Of a stretch of DNA of 20,517 nucleotides, positions 12,341-17,487 are shown piece by piece (within the stretch, counting starts at the first letter, position 1; each line of letters opens with the position of its first letter). The stretch is from a virus, in IMG/VR virus record IMGVR_UViG_3300024059_000041, positions 1 through 20,517 of that record; one strand, written 5' to 3'. The notes below the pieces were generated by a model that saw only the letters and a list, made by a program, of their open reading frames with translations, was not told the DNA's origin and made no database searches. The position numbers and the translations under genes are program-made.

Positions 12341-12535
12341 ATGGAAAAGGTGGATATAAAGGTGGATAAAATGTCAGACAAAAAACGCTTGATTAACTTT
12401 GCCGAAGAATACGACCGGGTAATATCGGAGGCTGCGCGCCGGTCCGGGCTATCGTTTAGCGCGTTTTGCCGGAGCGCAGCGCTAGAAAAAGCCGCTGATA
12501 TTGTGAAGCACGTCGATCAACCGAGGGCCGATTGA
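12341..12535 (+). CDS. Ribbon-helix-helix (CopG/Arc-like) regulator
   Basis: A 64-residue protein (or 54 if the second ATG at 12371 is used, which has GGTGG about 5 nt before it). The segment KKRLINFAEEYDRVISEAAR followed by RSGLSFSAFCRSAALEKA gives a short beta-strand then two helices, the RHH fold: strand R-L-I-N-F, helix 1, a turn with S-x-S, helix 2 with F-x-R. RHH proteins dimerise and bind short repeated DNA sites. It is divergent from the leftward operon and precedes RuvC, overlapping its start (TGATG). Candidate targets are the intergenic region upstream or the iteron block downstream. Two GGTGGATA repeats precede the second ATG. Confidence 0.75.
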   Translation: MEKVDIKVDKMSDKKRLINFAEEYDRVISEAARRSGLSFSAFCRSAALEKAADIVKHVDQPRAD

Positions 12536-13008
12536 TGCTGATCTACGGATGTGATCCGGGATTTACCGGGGCCGTGGCGTTATACTGGACCGATACAGGC
12601 AAGCTGGAAGTGCATGACATGCCGGTAATGAAAAATCCAAAAGGTAAGGCGGTCATAAACTGCCCGGCATTATTGGACGTGCTACAGAACGAAAGCGGTG
12701 AGCGTTGCCTTGCCGTCATTGAGCAAGTGGCCGCAATGCGCGGGCAAGGTGTGTCCAGCATGTTTCGCTTCGGTGAAGGCTACGGGATGCTGCAAATGGG
12801 ATGCGCTGCAAACAGGCTGCCCGTGCAATTTGTGACGCCCGCAAAATGGAAAGGCTACTTTGGCTTGAGCCGTGACAAGGGTGTTTCTCGCGGCTTGGCA
12901 ATGCAGCGCTTTCCAGACAACGCCAGCGATTTTGGCCGAGCGAAAGATGACGGAAGGGCCGAAGCGGCCTTGCTTTGCCTATACGCGGCAGAAAATATGG
13001 TTTCATAA
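12535..13008 (+). CDS. RuvC-like Holliday junction resolvase
   Basis: A 157-residue protein with RNase H-fold catalytic residues in the RuvC order: Asp7 in YGCDPGFTGAVAL, Glu63 in AVIEQVAAM, and D138-D139 with Glu143 in KDDGRAEAALL. The phage group shows the same IEQ and DDGRAEA pattern, plus the intermediate region PVQFVTPAKWKGYFGL. It cuts four-way junctions with Mg2+, resolving recombination intermediates before packaging. The start at 12535 overlaps the RHH stop (TGATG); TTG at 12532 is also in frame but less likely. The iteron region follows its stop. Confidence 0.9.
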   Translation: MLIYGCDPGFTGAVALYWTDTGKLEVHDMPVMKNPKGKAVINCPALLDVLQNESGERCLAVIEQVAAMRGQGVSSMFRFGEGYGMLQMGCAANRLPVQFVTPAKWKGYFGLSRDKGVSRGLAMQRFPDNASDFGRAKDDGRAEAALLCLYAAENMVS

Positions 13009-13150
13009 TTGGATCATAATTGTGGAGCCATATAAATAAGGGGCTTGGTGGTGTAATTATGATAATTATGATGTAATTATGATTTAATTATTACTTTGGT
13101 CCAGTCACATCATAATATCATAAAATGCCTATAGGCATTATGATTATGAT
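13003..13150. repeat. ATTATGAT iteron cluster, possible origin or operator
   Basis: Seven exact copies of ATTATGAT or its complement ATCATAAT lie at 13013, 13056, 13065, 13076, 13109, 13137 and 13143, with near-copies at 13003 and 13117. Three direct copies at 13056-13083 are 9 and 11 bp apart. The region is strongly AT-rich against a balanced genome. It lies in a 171-bp gap between RuvC and an unknown gene. Iteron clusters of this sort act as replication origins or as arrays for RHH-type regulators; which applies is unknown. Confidence 0.6.
13124..13139. repeat. 16-bp perfect palindrome
   Basis: AATGCCTATAGGCATT is a perfect 16-bp palindrome set inside the iteron cluster between copies at 13117 and 13137. 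It is GC-richer than its surroundings, so it could form a cruciform or be a dimer binding site. Confidence 0.6.
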
Positions 13151-13179
13151 CTGGGACGGTGTTGATGGGAGTTAATGAA

Positions 13180-13452
13180 ATGGTTTTTGATTGGGCTAAG
13201 TGGGTCAGGCATAAGATTGAGAAGGGCGAGGCGGTCGTTCGCCCTGTAGGCTATCATAAAGGGGTCGAGCGGTTGCAGGGGTTTAGATCAAGGCTTGACG
13301 CTTGCCGGGATTTGGGGGAGCTGGAAGGCTTCGCCAATCGGCGCAAGTTTGATCCGACATTGCCGAAGTGGAATGCAAGTGAACGCGATGCAATATTGCG
13401 GCGCAAGTTTGAGATGGAGAATAATGGGAATGAACGACGCAAGAAAAAATGA
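13180..13452 (+). CDS. Hypothetical 90-aa basic protein
   Basis: Start at 13180 follows GGGAG by about 8 nt; earlier in-frame GTG and ATG codons at 13159 and 13165 are less well placed. The 90-residue product has an amphipathic N-terminal helix (VFDWAKWVRHKIEKGEAVV), a middle (GVERLQGFRSRLDACRDLGE) and a very basic C-terminus (RRKFEMENNGNERRKKK). The basic tail suggests nucleic acid contact. No family recognised. Its end overlaps the MazZ-like gene, so the two are coupled. Confidence 0.65.
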   Translation: MVFDWAKWVRHKIEKGEAVVRPVGYHKGVERLQGFRSRLDACRDLGELEGFANRRKFDPTLPKWNASERDAILRRKFEMENNGNERRKKK

Positions 13453-13759
13453 CCAAGGCAAGGAGCCAATCGAATTGATTGCGCCGGAGTTTATATTCGG
13501 CACGGCGCGAGTGCTGGGCTTTGGCGCAGACAAATACGCTGCGCGCAATTGGGAAAAGGGAATGCGCTGGGGCCGCGTGTTTGGCGCGTTAATGCGTCAC
13601 CTCTGGGCTTGGTGGGGTGGAAAGACTGCAACGCGGAATTTTGCGTTTAGCGAGCTGGATAGCGAAACGGAGGTATCTCACCTATGGCACGCCGCGTGCT
13701 GCCTCATGTTCCTGATAGCGTATGAGGAGCGCGGCACGGGTGAGGATGATAGGCCATGA
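13424..13759 (+). CDS. MazZ-like dATP/dGTP diphosphohydrolase (DUF5664)
   Basis: Start at 13424 (ATG, GGAG a few nt upstream) gives 111 residues; ATG 13430 is equally possible. The body reads FGTARVLGFGADKYAARNWEKGM, then RHLWAWWGG, LDSETEVSHLWHAACCLMFL. The G-A-x-K-Y-x-x-x-N-W block, R-H-L, and the D-x-E-T-x-x-x-H-L-x-H-A block match phage DUF5664, a MazG-related pyrophosphohydrolase fold (all-alpha, E/D/H metal ligands). Characterised members (MazZ) hydrolyse dATP/dGTP to dAMP/dGMP for Z-genome synthesis with PurZ; no PurZ is present here. Many members occur without Z-DNA and may clear dNTPs. It overlaps the upstream gene. Confidence 0.82.
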   Translation: MGMNDARKNDQGKEPIELIAPEFIFGTARVLGFGADKYAARNWEKGMRWGRVFGALMRHLWAWWGGKTATRNFAFSELDSETEVSHLWHAACCLMFLIAYEERGTGEDDRP

Positions 13760-13767
13760 TATGCCTA

Positions 13768-13784
13768 GGGCTTGATCTAAGCCC
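13768..13784 (+). other. Hairpin in MazZ trailer
   Basis: GGGCTT (13768-13773) and AAGCCC (13779-13784) form a 6-bp stem with a 5-nt loop 8 nt after the MazZ-like stop. No T-run follows. It may stabilise the 3' end ahead of the terminator at 13842-13878. Confidence 0.35.
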
Positions 13785-13841
13785 GGTTTAAGGGCTAGAA
13801 AGGCCTTGCGGGTACTTCTCCTCCCAATCGCTCGCAAACTA

Positions 13842-13878
13842 GCTCGGCACGGCTCCCAAACGTGCCGGGCGTCTTTTT
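13842..13878 (+). terminator. Intrinsic terminator
   Basis: GCTCGGCACG (13842-13851) pairs with CGTGCCGGGC (13861-13870) through nine standard pairs and one T-G, with a 9-nt loop, followed by GTC and TTTTT at 13874-13878. This is a good rightward intrinsic terminator for the RHH-RuvC-MazZ transcript. The next gene starts 16 nt beyond, so partial read-through or a separate start is likely. Confidence 0.75.
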
Positions 13879-13893
13879 ACAGGAGCCGGGCCA

Positions 13894-14094
13894 ATGTCTT
13901 TTCAGATTGACTTTCGTATGATGCTCACTTGCGAGGATACGGAGGCGCAGGAGATTGTGACGGGCGAGCTGATCGACCACGTTGAGGAGCAGCTATCTGC
14001 TGGCGTACCCGTTGAACGCCAAATCCAAGCGCTTGCCGAGGTCATCCTTGAGATGCACGAAATGATTAGCCCAGAGGGTGAGACCGTGCATTGA
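13894..14094 (+). CDS. Hypothetical 66-aa acidic protein
   Basis: AGGAG about 8 nt before the ATG gives a clear start. The 66-residue product is acidic (FQIDFRMMLTCEDTEAQEIV, then VERQIQALAEVILEMHEMIS), consistent with a strand followed by two helices. No family recognised. It is placed between the intrinsic terminator upstream and the GC-rich hairpin downstream, so it may have a separate weak promoter or depend on read-through. Confidence 0.6.
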   Translation: MSFQIDFRMMLTCEDTEAQEIVTGELIDHVEEQLSAGVPVERQIQALAEVILEMHEMISPEGETVH

Positions 14095-14118
14095 AAAAGC
14101 CCGGCGCGATGGCCGGGC
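14094..14118 (-). terminator. Intrinsic terminator of leftward small-gene unit
   Basis: GCCCGGC (14099-14105) and GCCGGGC (14112-14118) form a perfect 7-bp GC stem with a 6-nt loop. Read leftward it is followed by TTTTT (complement of AAAAA at 14094-14098), giving a classic terminator for the 14829-14141 unit. Read rightward there is no strong T-run, though it could still slow transcripts of the 66-aa gene. Confidence 0.8.
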
Positions 14119-14140
14119 GATTTGATTGAGAGGGCTTAGG

Positions 14141-14395
14141 TTAGGCTTGCAGGTCAATCATTACTTTGCGCAATGCCGTATCAATGTGCGTGTCGTCCAT
14201 GTAGTCATAAAGATTGTCACATATCCAAGCGGAAAGCCCGGCATAATAGAGCCAATCTTGACGCAGGCGCTTTTCAATGTCTTTTGCCTTGCCTTCATTG
14301 ACGATAAAGCTGCGGTGACAATCGTGCTTATCTTGCGTCCAGATTGCGGCGATTGAGCTTTTGATGTGGTCAAAGTGTTGTTGCGTGATTTTCAT
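14141..14395 (-). CDS. Conserved 84-aa phage protein of unknown function
   Basis: AAGGAAAT about 7 nt before the ATG supports this start. The product has an N-terminal MKITQQHFDHIKSSIAAIW helix, then RLRQDWLYYAGLSAWICDNL and YDYMDDTHIDTALRKVM. The pattern R-x-R-x-D-x-L-x-x-A-G-L-x-x-x-I-C-D-x-L-Y-x-Y-x-x-D-x-H-I-D-T-A-L-R is one I recognise as widespread in tailed phages, including enterobacterial ones, without a known function. It is the last gene of a three-gene leftward unit ending at the terminator 14094-14118. Confidence 0.75.
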   Translation of the reverse strand: MKITQQHFDHIKSSIAAIWTQDKHDCHRSFIVNEGKAKDIEKRLRQDWLYYAGLSAWICDNLYDYMDDTHIDTALRKVMIDLQA

Positions 14396-14407
14396 TTGCT
14401 TATTTCC

Positions 14408-14524
14408 TTATAGGTTGAGAAATAATACAGCTGCGATTGCAAGCCCGGCGGCAAAGCCTAGGCCAATCTGGATTAGTGCAGCTTTGACTTGCTGGCGAAT
14501 TGCTTTGCTTTGGCGGCGTGTCAT
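14408..14524 (-). CDS. 38-aa membrane microprotein
   Basis: The 38-residue frame starts on an ATG overlapping the upstream stop by one base (TAATG). A basic N-terminus (MTRRQSKAIRQQVKAA) leads into one hydrophobic segment (LIQIGLGFAAGLAIAAVLF) ending in NL. It is a likely inner-membrane peptide with the N-terminus inside. The tight coupling to both neighbours supports a real gene. Function unknown. Confidence 0.6.
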   Translation of the reverse strand: MTRRQSKAIRQQVKAALIQIGLGFAAGLAIAAVLFLNL

Positions 14525-14829
14525 TATGCTGCATCACTTTTTGTATTGCGTGAAAATGTCATGCCGTCCGTAAATAAAACAGTGTCACCATCTGGCATGT
14601 CAACAAACCAGGTATAATCCCTCTGGTACACACCGAATTCAAGGCCAAACTGCCAGCTTGCTTGGTTCATCTTGCGCTTAGTTGTGACCGTCTCCCATCC
14701 GCCGGAGCGGAGTGTGATTGTGTCGTCGTCCCATGAAACTATTGCGGTGTTGGTGTATATAACAGAGCCGACGCCGTTTGCGTCTTCTGTCCATGCTGTT
14801 TTATATGTGCTGAGTTTGTTATAGGCCAT
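14524..14829 (-). CDS. Conserved 101-aa phage protein of unknown function
   Basis: Start at 14829 has GGAG 9 nt upstream; a second in-frame ATG at 14844 lies in the leader. The 101-residue protein is mostly beta (SVIYTNTAIVSWDDDTITLR, then GWETVTTKRKMNQASWQFGL), with W, Y and T rich repeats reminiscent of phage proteins with TVTTKRKMNQ-type signatures. It could be a small structural or adhesion protein, but I recognise no named family. It is first in the leftward unit under the promoter at 14862-14890. Confidence 0.75.
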   Translation of the reverse strand: MAYNKLSTYKTAWTEDANGVGSVIYTNTAIVSWDDDTITLRSGGWETVTTKRKMNQASWQFGLEFGVYQRDYTWFVDMPDGDTVLFTDGMTFSRNTKSDAA

Positions 14830-14861
14830 TTTGTTTGTCTCCATGTTTGTGTTGTGTAATC

Positions 14862-14890
14862 AGTATCAGATATCTTGCGCATATATTCAA
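14862..14890 (-). promoter_or_regulatory. Sigma70-like promoter of leftward small-gene unit
   Basis: On the minus strand TTGAAT (14885-14890) and GATACT (14862-14867) are 17 bp apart. The CACAACACAAACA leader follows at 14844-14856 with the same 4-bp gap after ATACTG as at the 12261-12290 promoter. -35 matches four of six and -10 four of six consensus bases. Transcription would start near the leader and serve the 101-aa gene. Confidence 0.6.
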
Positions 14891-15177
14891 GACATATATC
14901 GAACATTTACAAAGTTACGTTACGTCACAAGCTGATTTATCTACCCACAACACACGGCGCGACACTGACACACCAGCGCGCTCGCGTAACTGAACGCTTG
15001 TTCAATTGCAATATATTGAATGTGTCGAGTGTTGGGCAGAGGTATGGCAGAGGTGTGGCGCAATGCTTAACATGTTAAACAAGTGCCTGTTTATATAAGG
15101 TGGCGCTTATGATTTACCCCCCCCGGTCAACGATTTGCCGGGTAGTGTTATTATTATACAATCCACACACACGGGTG

Positions 15178-15195
15178 CCACCCCACCCCACCCCC
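15178..15195 (-). other. G-quadruplex-prone repeat upstream of TerS
   Basis: The plus strand reads CCA CCCC A CCCC A CCCCC, so the minus strand carries G5-T-G4-T-G4-T-G2. Three runs are at least four G and one is two, so a two-quartet or bulged quadruplex is possible. It lies about 55 nt before the TerS start. Confidence 0.4.
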
Positions 15196-15249
15196 TTGCA
15201 ATTCACACCCCAAACAATGTAAAAAAAATATAAAATTGGAGTGAGACAA

Positions 15250-15753
15250 ATGGCAGGCAAGGCATTACGCAGGCGCATACTCGACGACATCAAGAAGCAG
15301 GGCGGCGCAGAATACATTTTTGACCAAGTGGCATCGGGCAAGACTATGACGCAGCTTGCAGCAGACTATGGGTGCAGCCGCCAGTATTTCAGCACATCAA
15401 TCAACTCCATCCCTGAGTATGCTTCTGTGCTGGTTAAGGCGAAGCAAGAGGCGGCAGACGCGTTGGTTGAGGAGGGCTTGGGCATGGTTGACGCGCTTGA
15501 CGGCGCTAGTACCACGTCGGAGATTGCGGCCACGCGTGAGAAGGTGCAGTGGCGCAAGTTTATGGCTGGCTCTTACAATCAGGAGCGTTACGGCAGCAGG
15601 CCCCAGACAAACGTGACCATATCTGTGAGCGACATGCACTTAGACGCGCTGCGCAAAGTTAATTCTGATCTTGCCGCGATTGATGCTGAGGACCGCCAGC
15701 GTGAGGCCCACGCAATTGACGTTGATTATGAGGATGTCACGGATGAGCAATGA
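15250..15753 (+). CDS. terS: Terminase small subunit
   Basis: Start at 15250 has GGAG 8 nt upstream; an in-frame GTG at 15241 is less likely. The 167-residue protein has an N-terminal DNA-binding region (RRRILDDIKKQGGAEYIFDQ, then MTQLAADYGCSRQYFSTSI, a Hin-like helix-turn-helix) followed by a helical body (KAKQEAADALVEEGLGMVD, then ATREKVQWRKFMAGSYNQE with R-x-x-V-x-W-R-K-x-x-A), and a C-terminal acidic tail. The W-R-K-[FLW]-[ML]-A block is common to phage terminase small subunits. It recognises phage DNA and recruits TerL. Its last 11 nt overlap TerL. Confidence 0.85.
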   Translation: MAGKALRRRILDDIKKQGGAEYIFDQVASGKTMTQLAADYGCSRQYFSTSINSIPEYASVLVKAKQEAADALVEEGLGMVDALDGASTTSEIAATREKVQWRKFMAGSYNQERYGSRPQTNVTISVSDMHLDALRKVNSDLAAIDAEDRQREAHAIDVDYEDVTDEQ

Positions 15754-17143
15754 TAACCCGCTTGAGGAGTTTGTGCTGCGTTACCGCGATGACCCTGCGT
15801 TATTTGTGACGGAGGTGCTTGGCGCAACGCCATACGACTATCAGGCCGAGTTTTTGAACGCGCTAGCGGATGGCGAGCGCAAGATGAGCGTCAGGTCTGG
15901 ACACGGCACGGGCAAGTCTACGACTGCATCATGGGCTATGCTTTGGTTTGTTCTGCTGCGCTTTCCGAATAAGGTTGTAGTCACGGCCCCCACGTCTGGC
16001 CAGTTGTTTGACGCGTTGTTTGCGGAGCTGAAGCGCTGGATTAATGAGCTGCCGGACCAGCTTAAAGTTTTGCTTACGGTTAAGTCAGACAGGGTTGAGC
16101 TAATGGCTGCTCCGAGCGAGGCGTTTATTTCGGCTAGAACAAGCCGGGCAGAGACGCCGGAAGCGTTGGCTGGGGTACACTCGGAGAATGTGCTGTTAGT
16201 TGTGGACGAGGCTTCTGGTGTGCCTGAGAAGGTATTTGAGGCTGCTGCTGGGTCAATGTCTGGCCACTCAGCGACTACGATTTTGCTGAGCAACCCGACG
16301 CGCTCATCTGGCACGTTTTACGAAAGCCAGACGCGCATGGCATCTAGTTGGTGGACTAGGCGCTGGTCGTGCGTAGATAGCCCACTTGTGTCTGACGAGT
16401 TTGTTGACGAGATGCGTTCAAGGTATGGCGAGGATAGCAATGCGTTTCGCATTCGTGTTCTTGGCGAGTTTCCCATGGCGGATGACGACACGATTATTCC
16501 GTTCCACTTGGTTGAGAGCGCTATTCGCCGTGATATTGAGGTCACGCCTGACGAGAAGCCTATTTGGGGCTTGGACGTGGCTCGGTTTGGTGCGGACAAG
16601 ACTGCGCTGTGTAAGCGGTATGGCAATGTTGTGACTGAGATTACGTCATGGCAGGGCTTGGACTTGATGCAGACTGTCGGGCGTGTGATGGCCGAATACG
16701 AAGGCTTGCCGCCTTCTATGCGGCCAAAGGAAATACTTGTTGACAGTATTGGCGTTGGCGGCGGTGTTGTTGATAGATTGCGTGAGCTTGGCGCTCCTGT
16801 GCGTGGTATTAATGTTGGCGAGGCCCCTGCTATGGGCAGCACATACATGAATTTACGCGCAGAACTTTGGTTTAAAACAAAGGGTTGGCTAGAGGATAGG
16901 TCATGCAAGCTACCGAACGACGATCAATTGCTAGCAGAGCTAACTGCGATACGCTACGGGTTTACTCCCGGCGGCAAGATGAAAGCTGAGAGTAAGGATG
17001 AGATGCGCAAGCGCGGGCTTCGCTCTCCTGACCTTGCTGACGCGTTATGCCTGACAATGGCCAGCGATGCTGCAACTGCATTGTCTGGCTCCATGTTAAG
17101 CTGGAAGCAAACTATTAAACGTAACTTAAAAGGTATTGCATGA
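15743..17143 (+). CDS. terL: Terminase large subunit
   Basis: Start at 15743 has GAGG 10 nt upstream and overlaps TerS; other in-frame ATGs at 15728 and 15734 lie earlier in TerS. The 466-residue protein shows Walker A SGHGTGKST (52-60), LLVVDEASG (151-159, Walker B plus catalytic Glu), and motif III LLSNPTRSSG (181-190), then an RNase H-fold nuclease with D278 (GLDVARFGADKTA), D334 (ILVDSIGVGGG) and D430/D433 (SPDLADAL). It pumps DNA into proheads and makes the headful or unit cut. The layout resembles phage terminases of the P22/Terminase_6-like groups. It is followed by a 62-aa gene overlapping as ATGA. Confidence 0.93.
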   Translation: MSNDNPLEEFVLRYRDDPALFVTEVLGATPYDYQAEFLNALADGERKMSVRSGHGTGKSTTASWAMLWFVLLRFPNKVVVTAPTSGQLFDALFAELKRWINELPDQLKVLLTVKSDRVELMAAPSEAFISARTSRAETPEALAGVHSENVLLVVDEASGVPEKVFEAAAGSMSGHSATTILLSNPTRSSGTFYESQTRMASSWWTRRWSCVDSPLVSDEFVDEMRSRYGEDSNAFRIRVLGEFPMADDDTIIPFHLVESAIRRDIEVTPDEKPIWGLDVARFGADKTALCKRYGNVVTEITSWQGLDLMQTVGRVMAEYEGLPPSMRPKEILVDSIGVGGGVVDRLRELGAPVRGINVGEAPAMGSTYMNLRAELWFKTKGWLEDRSCKLPNDDQLLAELTAIRYGFTPGGKMKAESKDEMRKRGLRSPDLADALCLTMASDAATALSGSMLSWKQTIKRNLKGIA

Positions 17144-17328
17144 AGCAAGTTCCGTTTCACAAACTATCGCCTAAGATGAAGAACATCCGCATGAACCAGT
17201 GGATCAAAACGTATATTGGTAAGGGATTGAGCTTGGAGGATGCGCAGTATGCGGCGAGGTGGCGTGCTGGACATTGGAAGCTAAACCACCGTATGCAGAA
17301 GGTTATGGATGATTTAGGCGAACTGTGA
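17140..17328 (+). CDS. Basic 62-aa hypothetical protein
   Basis: Starts on an ATGA overlap with TerL. The 62-residue product is Lys/Arg-rich and helical (FHKLSPKMKNIRMNQWIKTYIG, then EDAQYAARWRAGHWKLNHRM). It has aromatic residues spaced for a helical hairpin. No family recognised; basic nature and position next to TerL hint at DNA contact or a packaging accessory. No promoter is seen between it and TerL. Confidence 0.65.
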   Translation: MKQVPFHKLSPKMKNIRMNQWIKTYIGKGLSLEDAQYAARWRAGHWKLNHRMQKVMDDLGEL

Positions 17329-17403
17329 TATTGCGGGAAATACCCCCTGCATAGCCTTTGTCAAATAAATGTGCTAATGTGCAGAAAAATGAGGATTGAT
17401 GAT

Positions 17404-17484
17404 ATGACGCCATGTAAAGGTTGCCCCACCCCCGCCGCTTGCAAACGTGCTGGAACTTGCTTGAAGAAAAAATACGGAAAATAA
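17404..17484 (+). CDS. 26-aa four-Cys microprotein
   Basis: A 26-codon frame with GAGG about 11 nt upstream and the next ATG only 3 nt after its stop. The product is MTPCKGCPTPAACKRAGTC plus a Lys-rich tail. Cysteines are arranged C4-x2-C7-x5-C13-x5-C19, fitting a single zinc-binding knuckle. I recall very similar C-K-G-C-P-T-P-A-x-C peptides near structural genes in marine phage genomes. No function is known. Confidence 0.6.
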   Translation: MTPCKGCPTPAACKRAGTCLKKKYGK

Positions 17485-17487
17485 GTT

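Larger units (their letters stand above)
14830..15249. other. 420-bp divergent non-coding region upstream of terminase
   Basis: No credible gene is seen. The region holds the leftward promoter (14862-14890), the ACATATAT element (14892-14905), an inverted repeat TTCAAT/ATTGAA (15001-15020), an 11-bp tandem direct repeat GGCAGAGGT(A/G)T (15035-15056), the palindrome TTAACATGTTAA (15067-15078), a C8 run (15117-15124) followed by a CCCGG/CCGGG hairpin (15122-15142), and a C-rich (CCCCA) repeat at 15178-15195. It probably carries the late promoter and may hold packaging signals. Confidence 0.6.

Noticed and set aside
13760-13893. Possible tRNA or small RNA in the MazZ trailer
   Set aside because: No T-loop or acceptor pairing; only a simple hairpin and an intrinsic terminator are supported.
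14936-14950. DnaA-box-like TTATC...CCACA near 14936
   Set aside because: Does not match the 9-mer consensus (extra bases inside), and is single.
14875-15078. 67-aa plus frame in the divergent region
   Set aside because: No ribosome site, crosses palindromes and promoter elements, and starts at TTG inside the promoter; no protein-like features.
15114-15341. 75-aa minus frame overlapping TerS start
   Set aside because: Antisense to TerS and made of the C-rich repeat; no supporting site.
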